DNA of 64,000 bases from Alentia gelatinosa (taxonomy: Eukaryota > Annelida > Polychaeta > Phyllodocida > Polynoidae): the NCBI GenBank assembly GCA_950022655.1, contig OX465583.1:10437798-10501797 (forward strand). The letters run 5' to 3'. Below, piece by piece: positions 21,071 through 33,344 of this stretch (positions within the stretch are counted from its first letter, which is position 1; every line of letters begins with the position of its first letter). A model generated the notes under the pieces. The model searched no databases. It worked only from the letters and a program-made list of their open reading frames with translations, and was not told where the DNA came from. A program made the position numbers and the translations under genes.

Positions 21071-22200
21071 GTTTTTTCATGTTGTATGCGTTTTAGTTTG
21101 CATGAAAGAAACGTGTATCTTCTAATGAACCACATGAGTGGATTTCTATAATGATTATGTGGTCGTATGTATACAGTGATCGCTTTAAGCACGACTACAC
21201 TGTTTGATTGTTAGGTCTCACACAGACATGTTGAAATCAGCCTGCTCAAAACAGAATGCCAAAGTGGAAGTAGATGCAAATCAGAAATAATGTGTTCACT
21301 GTTAGGTGCAGTTGTTCTTGTTGTCCAATGTTTCGTCATACATAAATAAGTAACAGCATGTATGTCAATATCATGCATAAGTCATTGTTAAACATGATTC
21401 CCACACATCAATGCGGGATGGGCATTTAAATCATGCCGCCATTTTTGTTAATGGCCCATCGAGAGGGGAAAATTGCACTGTTCGTGTCCACTTGAGCCAT
21501 GATATTGAAACTCTTTACCGACTGAAGCCTGCACTTCTATTTGCTTGACGTGCCAATCTTTTTTAGTATTCAAATGACAAGAATGTAGTATATCTATGAT
21601 AAAAGCCATTACAATGGCAGGTTTATTACTGACTTATTCTGATCGTTTAAGCAAATTCTATGTCAGTATTAAATAGAGTTAAAGCGGGCTTGATCCCTCA
21701 TGGAATTGCCAACATGTATGTATACATGGTTTGCGTTCATACAATTTGGATTGCCTTCATCATTATTAGGGAGTATGGGAACTTTGGTCCCATGCGTATC
21801 ATGCTCCAATTACCTCTGCAGATATTAGTGATATACTTTTGTACCAAGTTCAACATTCAATGCAGGAATGCTCTGTTTGCTGTGTTCAAGAGAAGTATGA
21901 AGACTTTATCACTGGGTGTATGATTTCCACGAAACTATTTACAACTGAGTGTTATATTACAAGAGCTGTGCTACTTATTATTATTATATACCTATGGCCG
22001 AACGTCTGTGAAATACTGCCAGATGCTAGGGGTGCAGTCTGAATGATATTCGCGCACACTGTGCCCGTAGTAAATATGCATGAATCGATGAAAATTGTTA
22101 GTTACTAAATTGGCGTTTTCTCAGCAATTCTAGGTATATAATGATAAAAAAAGTAGTGACCGTGTCCTTGGGAATGCGGTTCTCAGTCTTTTGTAACATA
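21071..22200. other. intergenic, no gene seen
   Basis: AT-rich. A fragment near 21985-22040 (ACCTATGGCCGAACGTCTG) resembles the left end of a PCE core, as does 27722-27745. No gene recognised. Confidence 0.4.
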
Positions 22201-22406
22201 AAGCCCTGTCTCCACTGTACGATCCAAGGTACATAGGTACGCCCCGTCTCAGACTGGAGGTACCTTCAGGATCGCATCGCGGGAAAACGCACAGTGGAGA
22301 CTGCAAGTTTCCCTCCAGTCTCAGACTGGGCGTACCGGTACCTCCAGTCTCAGACTGGAAGTACCGGATCGCAAGCCCACTCAGTCGCAGAGTGGAGAAA
22401 GGCCTT
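22201..22406. mobile_element. small TIR element (family E), PIF/Harbinger-like
   Basis: Ends AAGCCCTGTCTCCACTGT and the inverted ACAGTGGAG/AGAGTGGAGAAAGGCC type. The interior is repeated GTACC/GGTACG and CAGTCTCAGACTGG words. The target duplication is not clean. Confidence 0.5.
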
Positions 22407-23104
22407 TATATACGCTTTATGTTGACAATTTCTTCCGACTTCGCCATTCCCAAGCGGAATTTTAAGAAAAAATATTTCACGTTTTTTGTATAAGACTTAT
22501 GTTATAAAGGACCTGAGACGGCATCCCTATTGGGCTCGGTCATCACGTTTTCTCTTCATATTCCGTTTATTGTGTGTTTCTGAACAGTCTCGTTGCCTGC
22601 AGCTGTTGTGTGTTATGGGCGAGATGGTTTATTAGTTTAGCACCGGTTGTGCACGGTGTACAATACGCAGGGCTAGAGACTCAAACGGGACTCGCACAGT
22701 TGATTCTTGGGCTTTTCGCGTGATTCACAAACATTGTCACAAAAGACAGAAAATGTATAATGAATGTACAGCACTTGTTGGTACCTGTATCTATGTTGAG
22801 CATACATCTAACTTGATGAATATGGCAATGGTATTAGGAATCTAACCGTCAGCAGACTTTCTTTTCCAAGATTTAAAACTAATGATTTAACCCAAATAAG
22901 GGATGCTCAGTTTGCTATGTTGCATGTTATCTGTACATTTTGTCACAGAGCACTGGCAGTAGCTGTCGCATTATGTGAGTGTTTTAACAAAGTCTTCTTG
23001 TTTTTAAATGCCTTTAATTGCATCCGAAGCCTGTAAACTTTCTCTGTTAATTTCCCCCCAAACAAAGCCATGTTTCAGTCCAGGTAGTTGCTAGAGAAAG
23101 CTCC
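22407..23104. other. intergenic, no gene seen
   Basis: No recognisable gene or repeat. Confidence 0.4.
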
Positions 23105-23695
23105 AGGGGCCTGTTTAATAATCTAGGAACGTACATGGTGACCCACGCCAAGGAGACCTAGAGACGATGTGGGTCAACTTTATTTATCACCTACGGATGA
23201 CCTTATGGACGGCTAAGAATGTCCTGGCGAAGAGACTTAGAAATTATCCTACCCCTCATAAAAAAACTGCCATAGACTTTATATAGGAAAATTGTATGTG
23301 GCATGCAGTGACATAAAGTGTGTTTTATGCCTCTAGGGGCATAAAAAGAATTGACCAATCAGCACACGTTCTAGCGACAGTGTAAACAAGGAACCAACAT
23401 GTCCATTTACGCATTCTTAGTTGGATTTTGGTGAGTGTTTGCATATTTCTTAATACAATAAAGTCGTGTATAAGGGGTAGGATAAATACGGAACCGAACT
23501 CGAGTTAGCAGGTCGTGTTGTGATGTCACTCCGGTCAGGTTTGCTACTCACTACGCTGGGCTACCTGACCATCGTGACATAACAACAAGACCTGCTAACT
23601 CTCGTTCAGTTCCATTTAATTATTAAATGATAACCCATGTACGAGGTACATAAACGGGTCTTCATGTACGAGCCTAGGTTATTAAACGGGCCCCC
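23105..23695. mobile_element. MITE C, copy 2, with PCE P11 inserted
   Basis: Left TIR GGGGCCTGTTTAATAATC, right TIR ATTAAACGGGCCCCC. The interior matches copies C3 and C4. It is split in its AT-rich middle by PCE P11, with AATTAT on both sides of the insert. Confidence 0.75.
23244..23622 (+). repeat. PCE copy P11
   Basis: The core 23244-23486, bounded by TTATCCTACCCC and GGGGTAGGATAAA, is longer than usual (about 240 bp) and contains ATGTGGCATGCAGTGACATA. The palindrome 23490-23614 has arms GAACTCGAGTTAGCAGGTC and relatives. The stem mismatch is CTCC opposite ATCG, a variant of the usual one. Confidence 0.75.
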
Positions 23696-24343
23696 GGCCT
23701 AGATTCTCATTGGTTCTTTAACATAGGAGCGATGCAGTACCATGTTGGACATACTCGAGTCTAGGCCTTATACCGCTCGTTTGTAGAGTACCCATGCCAA
23801 ACCTCATCAAGTTGAAACTTCTTACACATTAAGGTGCTATTTAGTGTAGCTAGCCAGCGTGATATTATTAGCTTTCCACGAAGCAGAAGTCCTGGATTTG
23901 CTTAGGATATAATGAAGAGAAAATGGTTAATTAGTGGATAGATGAGGCCGATTTCGACTCGGGTATATAAGAGGCCTATCTTCCCCTACTCGCATACTTA
24001 ATATTTTTTTCTTCTTAAGAGTTGTATTCATTCCAAGTGTACATGGGTAGTAACAGACTATGCGATAACTTTGTGATATAAGAAACGTTTATACTAACTC
24101 TAACGCATCTTAAAAAATGATGGACTTCAGTGGAGGTCCTAGCGAAAACTAGGCAAAATAGTATTAATTTCTAAAACAAGAAAGAGAAAATGTATCATTG
24201 GAAGATGCTAGGGGAAAGAAACTTGTTTTTATCGACATAGATACGCTGTATATACCATTAACAGGTGTGTTGGTCTGGACAAAGGTATAGAAGTGATTCC
24301 AAATAAGTCCATTGTCACTACCAGATGTGTTCTGAGGTTGTTA
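23696..24343. other. intergenic, no gene seen
   Basis: No recognisable gene or repeat. Confidence 0.4.
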
Positions 24344-24902
24344 AGCCCAATTAGCACCTGCCGATGGAAAATGTGCCGATAATATATCGGGAGGTGGTGA
24401 TTACCGATGAATTATCGGTACCAATTATCGGTAATTCTATGAGTAGCTGAAGCGTTTACACCTGACGACCGATTATTAGTTAAATGACTAAAACGCCAGA
24501 TCCACTAAGGCGATTTTCCATGCGAATTTGGGTTCGCAGACGTTCGCAAACGTTCGCATGGACATGCGAATGCCTTGCGACAATATTCAATATATTGAAT
24601 ATCATCGCATGGGATTCGCACAGTCGCATGGATCGCAGACACATTCGCTTGGTCGCCTTAGTGGATCTGGCGCCTAACGATGATTCAATAGGCCCTATTG
24701 AGGTATCCCATAATTCAGTCTGTTTACAAGTTCCGGTGTTCGCTGGTTGAAACTTTTACTTACCCTGGGCGATAATCGGGTGTTTTTGTTTTGGAATTTT
24801 GTTCTCTACAGTTACCGATATTTTATCGAGAACGTATAATAATCGGGCGGCAACGACAGATTCGGTAATCGGCGGTCAAAATCGGCAGGTGTAAACTGGG
24901 CC
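24344..24902. mobile_element. TIR element G with TATCGG/CCGATA words, F copy 2 nested inside
   Basis: Ends AGCCCAATTAGCACCTGCCG and CGGCAGGTGTAAACTGGGCC. The interior carries many ATCGG/CCGAT words. Flanking TTA and ATA suggest PIF/Harbinger. MITE F copy 2 (24492-24674) is inserted in it. Confidence 0.6.
24492..24674. mobile_element. PIF/Harbinger-like MITE F, copy 2
   Basis: Inverted ends CGCCAGATCCACTAAGGCGA / GTGGATCTGGCGCC with TAA at 24489-24491 and 24675-24677. Confidence 0.8.
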
Positions 24903-25317
24903 ATATGGATTAAATTCCCACCGATTGATTCCGTGGAGCTGTGCACAAAAAGGTGTATTTTGTTTAGCAAATATCATATTTCTCCGAAAGTAGAAACCAA
25001 CATTGGCTTATCTAACCACATGGGCCGATCCTGAAACGTGTTTTGTATTGAATTAGACTGAATCTCAAAGTACAAATGTGCACATATTGTTTAAATTTAC
25101 ATGAATGGCTCATGCAAATATGTTGAGAACTAAATGTAATATGAGCATCTCTAAGTACTGTAGAACACATTCCCACCCTGAAAATGACGTTTACGTGATA
25201 CTTTACACCATTATAAAGTACTGTCATATTATATTAACACATAGTTCTCATCACAAATAGGATGTATGACGGGAATCAACGACACAACTATAGTGCTATC
25301 TGTAACTTATATCAGAC

Positions 25318-25592
25318 ATTATCTTACCCCTGGTACTTTTACCCATAGACTTAACATTGGGAACTCGTACTCAATACCCATGGAGTATTGAAAAAAATGC
25401 TCAATGGGGGATGATATCACAAATGTTAGCTAATTAGTCAGTTATAGGCTTGAGATAAAATCTGAACCGCACTCAAATCAGTAGCCGCTGAAAATATGCC
25501 ATTCATTTTGGTCTGTGATCTCACTCGGCTTTGCCTCATGAGATTATTCCGCAACCAAAACCTCATGGCATACAGTCAGTGGCTACGGATCT
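25318..25592 (+). repeat. PCE copy P12
   Basis: The core 25318-25461 starts TTATCTTACCCCTGG, contains CATAGACTTAACATTGGG and GATATCACAAATGTTAGC, and ends GAGATAAAATC. The palindrome 25474-25592 has apical CACTCGGCTTTGCCTCATGAG. Confidence 0.8.
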
Positions 25593-25659
25593 CTATGCAG
25601 TTCCCTCTTAGTATTACTCTAGTGTTAAACATTGCAAACATATTCCCACCTTAAAAAGT

Positions 25660-26303
25660 ATGGGGGGCCGCTCTGGACATATCCAAACCGTCCGATATTT
25701 CGTCTTATTTTACTCATTCCGTCCCACAGAATCACTTTTCCCGCGAAATCAATGCCGCGAAATGATATTACTGACGAAATGATACAAGTCACTGAATCAA
25801 TTTATGACAAAATAATACAAGTCACGGAATCAATTTATGACAAAATGGACAGAATGAATTCATGAAATGGGTTTCGTCAATGAAATCCACTCACGAAATA
25901 GATTCGTTTTCACAAATTTCGAAAGAAATTCATTTTGTAATTTCATTTCGTTGACGAAATGCATTTTGTGAACTCATTCTGTGATAAGTCCATTCCGTAA
26001 ATTGATTCCATGACTTGTATCATTTTGTGAAAAGTCATTTCGTCAGTAATATCATTTTGTGAAAACAAATCCATTTCGTGAGTGGATTTCATTGACGAAA
26101 CCAATTTCATGAATTCATTCTGTCCATTTTGTCATAAATTGATTCCGTGACTTGTATCATTTCGCGAAAAGTCATTTCATGAAAATTATGATTCCGTGGG
26201 ATGTATTTCGTTGACAAAAGTGATTCTGTGGGACGGAATGAGAAAATATGACGAAATATGGGACGGAAGGAGGATGTCAAGAATGCCCCCCCCCCCCCCC
26301 CAT
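25660..26303. mobile_element. foldback element built of ACGAAAT/ATTTCGT words
   Basis: Ends TATGGGGGGC and a GCCCCCC...CATA tract. The two halves are imperfect inverted copies: CATTCCGTCCCACAGAATCA on the left against TGATTCTGTGGGACGGAATG on the right, and CAAGTCACGGAATCAATTTA against its complement. Variants of GACGAAATG recur many times. No transposase. Confidence 0.75.
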
Positions 26304-26666
26304 AATAAGGAGTGACTAGTTATTAGAATGATGATTGAGAGGAAGGACTGCTACGGCCAGTCTGGTACGTGTATTTGTCGCGCAGCTATAGGATACATGT
26401 TTAGAAGAAGATTTATACATTTCTGATAGGTCTTGAGTCGATGCTTGCATTGAAGTGTTCTCATTAAACTTACGCAGAGTGCAGGGTTCATATTGTGTGT
26501 ACGACGCAGATGCAGACATTGTTATTGGTTGCAGCATTTCCCGAGGATGTGATATTGTGCATAATTTTGTTGGTATACTAGAAAACACCGAGAATAAAGC
26601 TTAATATGATGAATATATGCAAAGTGCCTGTGTGATGTATTCTTTGAGAGTAGAACCCCATGTCTC
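26304..26666. other. intergenic, no gene seen
   Basis: No recognisable gene or repeat. Confidence 0.4.
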
Positions 26667-26669
26667 TAA

Positions 26670-27418
26670 AGCCTATAAAGCCCATAAGACAGCGACAATT
26701 TCCACAGATTCTCACCGATCCGATCACCGATTATAATCGGGAACAAGAATGTCGCTGTCTTATACCCTCAACGCCGATTGCCGATCACACCTTTCCACTT
26801 TATGACCTTATACAGTGAACCGAGTGAGATCAAAGAGAGCCGCCGGGAGCCGAGCCGTGGTGAACCATGGGCCGCTGGTGTGGATTCATAGAAAATAATT
26901 CAAAGTTTAATAACTTTTGATCCGAATAAGATATTGAAAATCAGTTTTCAGATTCATCATCGCCTCTATCTCCCCTACAAATCTATATAAGGCACTTGTA
27001 AATCGGACTAGGGGATGGGTAGAATTGCTGTTGAAACGGCCTAGTCAGAATCGGCAACAGTCGGTGAAGTGCGTACTGCGACACGATTAAGGTCGGGCAG
27101 AGTCGGTCATTACCCCCACGCTAGTTATGCCCGACCCGATTAAAATCGGGTCTGTGAAGTGCGTACAGCCATCGGCTTGGTGAGAGTCGGGAATAAAATT
27201 TCGGTGTCTTATACCTATAAGACACCGACATGATGATTGTTCTCGATCACACTTTCCACTTTTATAACCTCGTAAATTACCTGGGATAAGATCAAAGACA
27301 GCCGCCGGGAGCCGAGCTGGGGTGAGCTACCCGATTGATGCAGATTGTCACAGACCCAACGGATCCATCAGGCAAAGGTAGAATCGGGCACAGCGGTCGG
27401 GTCGGTGTCTTATAGGCC
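26670..27418. mobile_element. PIF/Harbinger-like element H, copy 1
   Basis: Ends AGCCTATAAAGCCCATAAGA and TGTCTTATAGGCC, flanked by TAA at 26667-26669 and 27419-27421. The interior repeats TATAAGACACCGAC, CCCGAT and GTCGGG in both orientations and shares AGCCGCCGGGAGCCGAG with itself and with related copies. No transposase. Confidence 0.75.
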
Positions 27419-27499
27419 TAACCCTCCCTCCCTCATCTTGCTGCCTGATATCAAGCATTATTGCTGAAGACAAAAATAAAGAAGGCACCTCAACCACCC

Positions 27500-27500
27500 C

Positions 27501-27548
<48 letters not shown>

Positions 27549-27649
27549 GATTATCATTATTATTATCATTATGATTATCATTATGATTATCATTATGATT
27601 ATCATTATGATTATTATTATTATTATCATTATTATCATTATTATTATAC

Positions 27650-27715
<66 letters not shown>

Positions 27716-27717
27716 CA
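27500..27717. repeat. (ATT)n microsatellite
   Basis: About 215 bp of TTA/ATT trinucleotide with ATC variants. The Ile- and Leu-rich frames it opens are not genes. Confidence 0.95.
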
Positions 27718-27739
27718 TTTACCTATGACTGAACGTCTA

Positions 27740-28378
27740 TGGAAAAGTTTCCGCTTCTAGGGATGTTATTTAGGTCTATAATAATTTCTTTTTATAAATC
27801 AAAGATGTCAGTTTTCCATTTTTCTGTGGAAATCCAATTTTTGATATTCATATACTTAATATGAAATGCAAAATCAATGGTATCTTTGTGTGACACAAGT
27901 AAAAGCAATTGCATATGTTATTGGCCCTCCTTGTGTCAAACCATCAAAAGAACATTGGAGTCTCCCATAGTAGGGTCTCATATAGACTGGCTCCAGTCCC
28001 TGCATCCTATGGCTACACTCCTCACTGGGATTCAACGACTGCACGTCGGTATAAAAAAATCGGTGACGTTACTTTGTTTGCCTTCTTCCTGCTGCTTTTG
28101 GCAGGTCCGTACTAAATGAAGTCATTTGGTGGTGGCCTCATTGTATAATCTATGCACAATTAGTCGGTGAGCACTGCTCTGCATGTCTGTTTCCATTCAC
28201 CGATCTGGCGTCGGTGGTTCCTGACTACAGATTGGTGGCAAACAGTCGGCCAGTGGAAAACGTCTTTTTCTCGTCGATTTATTCTTCCAGATTCTGTTCT
28301 CCCTTCTTTCATATTCTCCTCCCCCTCTTTTTCTCTCTCCATGCACTCTCTCCTATCCTCTCCTCTCACCCAGGGACC
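27740..28378. other. intergenic with short repeat fragments
   Basis: Contains AGACTGGCTCCAGTCCCTGC at 27985 and a segment at 28140-28270 with CGGTGGTTCCTGACTACAG, which recurs near 51440-51480. No gene seen. Confidence 0.4.
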
Positions 28379-28600
28379 TGGGGACCGTTTAATAATCTAG
28401 GCTCATACATGTGGACCATTTTCTGTACGCCAAGGACACCCAAGGACGATGTGGGTCAACTTTATTCAACACTTATGGACGACCTTATGAACGGCTAATA
28501 CTGTCTTAGCGAACAAACTTAGAAATTATCAAACGATAACAATTGTACTAGGTACAGAAAAGGGTCGTCATGTACGATCCTGATTATTAAACAGGCCCCT
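28379..28600. mobile_element. MITE C, copy 3 (uninterrupted)
   Basis: GGGGACCGTTTAATAATC ... GATTATTAAACAGGCCCC; about 222 bp, the reference for the interrupted copies C1 and C2. Confidence 0.8.
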
Positions 28601-29180
28601 GTTTCACTATAAGCCATTTTCCACTAGCCGAAGCAAACTGCACCGATGAATTGAGTTCTCCTAAATGTCAGTCGGTGGTGGTAGATCTCATTATTTATAA
28701 TTCTCTAGTTGTCAACTTGTTTGTGAGAAGCATACTATTCAAACTGAGAAATGCTGTCACTGCACCACTTAGCCAGTGTACCCGGCCCTGTCCCATACAG
28801 TGTCAGGTTACTCTGCTGTAGAGCTCTCCACCGGAGTCGTCATTTCATACTGCGCACACTCTGACATATATATATATTAAAAAAATCGAATCGATAAGTA
28901 TATACCCATTTGTCTTTGCCAACCTTCAAAACAGCTGTATCTTATGTTATAACTGTGTATTTAGACGTAGTTTTCCAGTGAAGCTTGGCTGGTTCTCAGG
29001 TTCAGCCATTTTGTTCAGTCTTCCTCGCTGGTTCCCTAACTGCAAAGAGCCTCACCTAATAACATAGAACAGCTGTTCACCCCTGAATGGAGATCAGGGG
29101 TGAATACTTTGCCTATGCACCACTCAGCTTACTGCAACGCTCAATCCCAAAGGTTTTTTTACTTTCCACCTGCATTTGAA

Positions 29181-29398
29181 CCCCCTTGAATAATCTAGGC
29201 CCGTACATGTAGACCCTTTTCTGTACACCAAGAAGACCCAGGGACGATGTGGGTCAACTTTATTCAACACTTATGGACGACCCTATGGACGGCTAATACT
29301 GTCTTAGCGAACTAACTTAGAGAGTAATAAATGATAACTCTAGTATGAGGTACAGAAAAGGGTCTACCTGTACGATCCTAGATTATTCAACCGGCCCC
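29181..29398. mobile_element. MITE C, copy 4 (uninterrupted)
   Basis: Same TIRs in diverged form (CCCCCTTGAATAATCTAGG ... CCTAGATTATTCAACCGGCC) and the same interior. It is immediately followed by a LINE-like tail. Confidence 0.75.
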
Positions 29399-29399
29399 A

Positions 29400-29562
29400 A
29401 CAGAATGGACAATACAATAAAGAGGAAGACAGCCAGTCATTCACCGTTATACATAGGGGAACAATTTTGGAATAAATGTAAACCGGTAACTCAGAGGGTG
29501 ACATCGGGCTATAGTTTTAAAGACAGAGTTAAAGGGGAAATACAGAAAATTATTGATTCATA
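29400..29562 (+). pseudogene. LINE reverse-transcriptase ORF, C-terminal tail
   Basis: About 50 codons ending in a stop at 29560-29562. The pattern of a short basic stretch, then LYIGEQFWNKCKPV, then FKDRVKGEIQK resembles the C-terminus of CR1/L2-type LINE ORF2 (a G-x-x-x-W-N block followed by F-K). Non-coding sequence to about 29800 with AATAAA near the end could be its 3' UTR. Confidence 0.5.
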
Positions 29563-29799
29563 AAAGGACAAAAGTCCAGAATAAGGTAGAGGATGAGTCA
29601 TAAGACCAAGGCCAAAGCAAAGGGTTAATATGTCAGTATTCTATGTCGGTGCAAATGATAGTGGTGTACTATAAATGTAAAATAGTTTTGTGCAGTTCTG
29701 TACCTGTGTAAAGAGTGTATTTGTGTCATCCACATGGGAGATCGCTAGGCTGCTGGTGAACGTGAGTTAATGTCGTGAAACTTTCCTTGAATAAAAAGA

Positions 29800-30617
29800 A
29801 GGGAAAAAGACTCAGGCAGATACAGAAAGGGAAGTTGACTGGTTGCAAGTGGGTTACAGAAAATGGTACATAGACTGAATATGTCCAAAATCTTTTAATT
29901 TCTATTTATCTATGAGTAAATGCTCAATTAGAGCATGCCGGACATACCATTTGCCTTCGCGTACCTGCGACGCACATTGGGAATTCCTCAAAGAAATCTC
30001 GCAAGAGGAAAGGCAAATCTGTGTTCGACACATCGTCTTTTTATTATATTTTTTCATTTTTAATCATTCGTCAGTACATGTCCGCGATCTTCCATAACAC
30101 CTTATGTGGCTTTTGCGCTCTACATCCTTCTTACATAATTTGCATGTGCCACAGTATAATTTATTAGTCTGGTAATTTGATAACCTCATTCGGGGACAAT
30201 GGTATGGTAGTCCAGTATTTCATTCAGAAGGTAGAAAGCTGTGTTTTTGAGGCTTTTTAAACCATACTAGCGCCTTCGGCACTAGGACTCACATAGCACA
30301 TAGTGTCAACCTCTGACCCTGGCGAGAACGGCATGTACTACAGACTAACTATGGCAGAACATGAATATTCAAATAGGTGGTGGGGCCCAAGTTCTGGTAG
30401 ATGCTTCCATGTTCGATTTCAGCGTGATTTAGGGACCAGCAAAACTTGCGCCATCTTGTAATGGCGGAGGCTGTCACACAGCTTGTCTCAGGGTAAGGAG
30501 ATTAGTAAACTACACTATTGAATTTGGTTTTCAACATTGCTAGAACTAAGTTATGAGAGAAAATGCAAATCTGAGTGAAGACCTACTAAAAAGAACATCG
30601 GGTTTAGGTTTTTCGGC
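29800..30617. other. intergenic, no gene seen
   Basis: No recognisable gene. A non-coding repeat (Q) begins near 30618. Confidence 0.4.
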
Positions 30618-30745
30618 ACACGAGAATCTCATTCTTGTGGCACTTCAATCTCCATGGACAGGTCTGGTTCTGTCTGTATCTATGTGGGGGAGCAACTCCA
30701 AGAAGATTCTGTCGAAATCGTGCCTTTTTATATATGGTAGGTAAC
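30618..30745 (+). repeat. dispersed repeat Q, copy 1
   Basis: About 130 bp around GAGAATCTCATTCTTGTGG and GGTCTGGTTCTG, found again at 43885-44015 (same strand) and 37262-37375 (inverted). Confidence 0.55.
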
Positions 30746-30834
30746 CAATGAGGAGTATCACTTATCGGTGTGTTGTAATAGGAGAAGGCTGCTTGGAGTG
30801 ATGGGTGGGCATGTCAGAAGGTGGGTAGGAGCTG

Positions 30835-32275
30835 ATGGCAGGTAGGCGGGTGGGCAGGTTGGTGGGCAGGCAGGTTGGTAGGCAGAAGGTTGGTTGGTAG
30901 GCAGGTTGATGGATGGGCAGGTTGGTGAGTGGCCAGGTCATTGGGTGGACAGGTTGGTGGGCAGTTAGGTTTGTGGGTGGGCAGGTTGGTGGACAGGCAG
31001 GTTGATGGATGGGCAGGTTGGTGAGTGGCCAGGTCATTGGGTGGACAGGTTTGTGGGCAGTTAGGTTTGTGGGTGGGCAGGTTTGTGGGCAGGCAGGTTG
31101 ATGGATGGGCAGGTTGGTGAGTGGCCAGGTCATTGGGTGGACAGGTTGGTGGGCAGTTAGGTTTATGGGTGGGCAGGTTGGTGGGCAGGCAGGTTGATGG
31201 ATGGGCAGGTTGGTGAGTGGCCAGGTCATTGGGTGGACAGGTTCGTGGGCAGTTAGGTTTGTGGGTGGGCAGGTTTGTGGGCAGGCAGGTTGATGGGTGG
31301 GCAGGTTGGTGGGCAGGTAGGTTGATGGGTGGGCAGGTTGGTGAGTGGCCAGGTCATTGGGTGGACAGGTTTGTGGGCAGCTAGGTTTGTGGGTGGGCAG
31401 GTTGGTGGGCGGGAAGGTTTGTGGGTGGACAGGTTCGTGGGTAGGCAGGTTTGTGGGTGGGCAGGTTGATGGGCAGCAGGTTGGTTGGTAGGCAGGTTTG
31501 TGGATGGGCAGGTTGGTGGATGGGCAGGTCCATGGATGGGCAGGTCGGTGGGTGGGCAAGTCGATGGGTGCGCAGTTTGTTGGGTAGGCAGGTTTGTGGA
31601 TGGGCAGGTCGGTGGATGGGCAGGTCGGTGGGTGGGCAGGTCGGTGGTTGGGCAGGTCGGTGGTTGGGAAAGCTATGGGTGCGCAGTTTGTTGGGTAGGC
31701 AGGTTTGTGGATGGGCAGGATTGTAGGTTGGCAGGTCGGTGGGTGGGCAGGTCGGTGGGTGGGCAAGTCGATGGGTGTGCAGTTTGTTGGGTAGGCAGGT
31801 TTGTGGATGGGCAGGTCGGTGGATGGGCAGGTCGGTGGGTGGGCAGGTCGGTGGGTGGGCAAGTCGATGGGTGCGCATTTTGTTGGGTAGGCAGGTTTGT
31901 GGATGGGCAGGTCTGTGGATGGGCAGGTCGGTGGGTGGGCAGGCCGGTGGGTGGGCAGGTCGGTGGTTGGGCAGGTCGGTGGGTGGGAAAGCGATGGGTG
32001 CGCAGTTTGTTGGGTAGGCAGGTTTGTGGATGGGCAGGTTTGTAGGTTGGCAGGTCGGTGGGTGGGCAGGTCGGTGGGTGGGCAGGTCAGTGGGTGGGCA
32101 GGTCGGTGGGTGGGCAAGTCGATGGGTGCGCAGTTTGTTGGGTAGGCAGGTTTGTTGATGGGCAGGTTTATGGGCGGGCAAGTCGGTGGTGGGCAGGTTG
32201 GTGGGTGGGCAGGTTTGTGGATGGGCAGGTTGGTGGATGGGCAGGTTGGTGGGTGGGCAGGTTGGTGGGCAGCAG
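30835..32275. repeat. 16-bp minisatellite array, G-rich on + strand
   Basis: About 90 copies of a 16-bp unit such as GGCAGGTTGGTGGGTG with many variants. There is higher-order structure: a block with GGTGAGTGGCCAGGTCATT recurs at 30924, 31020, 31116, 31212 and 31340 (96, 96, 96, 128 bp). Another with GTGCGCAGTTTGTTGGG recurs between 31568 and 32125 at multiples of about 16. Long Pro/Thr- and Gly/Trp-rich frames, up to 451 codons, are a by-product. Confidence 0.95.
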
Positions 32276-32650
32276 CACTGCAAAAACCACCATTTTATTC
32301 ATATATATATATGCCATCGTGGAAGTGCATGTATCGGCTGAATATTGACCTGTTTTCATACATATATATGCCCATAATTCATGCCAGCGTATGAGGCATA
32401 TACAAAACTGTTTCCTCTTGTATAAGGACGCATCCTGGCTGTATTTTACACCAGGCGTATACAAGAGAAAAATATCCTCTGCACAACATGTATGTACGCC
32501 CGCCGCCTGTAAGCTTGAACAGGGCCATTATATACTGACCTAGACCTACCACACATAGAAGTAGTGTTTTCAAAGTAAAATCTATTAGAAAAACGGTAAA
32601 AAAACAACATAATGCAGGGTTTATTATGTGTAATAATAACACCAAGACTG
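32276..32650. mobile_element. TIR element D, copy 1 (truncated)
   Basis: Starts CACTGCAAAAACCACC at the end of the minisatellite array. It shares GCGTATAC words and a block around CTATTAGAAAAAC ... AACATAATGCA with copy 2 at 33345-34510. No right terminus found. Confidence 0.55.
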
Positions 32651-33344
32651 AAACCCCCACACCCCCCCCCCCCCGCTCCCTGCTGCCCCCTGCTGCCCCC
32701 TGCCACCCCCCGCTGCCTCTGATATTTAGTATTATTGTAGTCTTTAATTGTTCTGCCTTGAGTGTTGGGCCTTATGGTCTCCTATATTAATTATCTTAAT
32801 CCAGATTGTCTAATAACATTTTGATCCAATTTAAATTCAGATGAATCAGTTTTTTAAGTCCACATTGCTATCACCCACTATCCAAATTTCCCTATCATTT
32901 ATCTCAGGAGAGTCGATAATATCATGTAGGTATTCATAAAATAACATAGCTGATTTTGGCGGTGGTTTATATAGAAAATAATCGATGGTTTTGTGGACAG
33001 GCGGCCGTAAACCACGAGAGGTTGACGCGTAGTAATACACGAGCGCTAGTGAGTGTATTACGAGGTCAACCGCGAGTAGTTTACAGAGCCGCATGTCCAC
33101 AAAATCATCGTTTGTTGTATTCATTATACATCTTATCGAACAAATTAAGCCCAGTAATTGCCATATTAACGGGTATAACAACGGGAACTATTTTTTTGCT
33201 CTATAGCAAAAGGGACTACTTTACCCGTATATCATGGTTTTGAGGCCGTATACCACAGGTTTGAATCCGTATACCACAGTCATGGTATCTGGCAGGTTTT
33301 ATACAATGGGTGGTGGTTTTCTGAGTCCCCATACATTTTCAATG

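Noticed and set aside
30762..32283. Pro/Thr-rich ORFs of 451 and 300 codons (minus) and Gly/Trp-rich ORFs (plus)
   Set aside because: They lie in the 16-bp minisatellite. Several frames on both strands are open at once, which repetition explains without coding selection.
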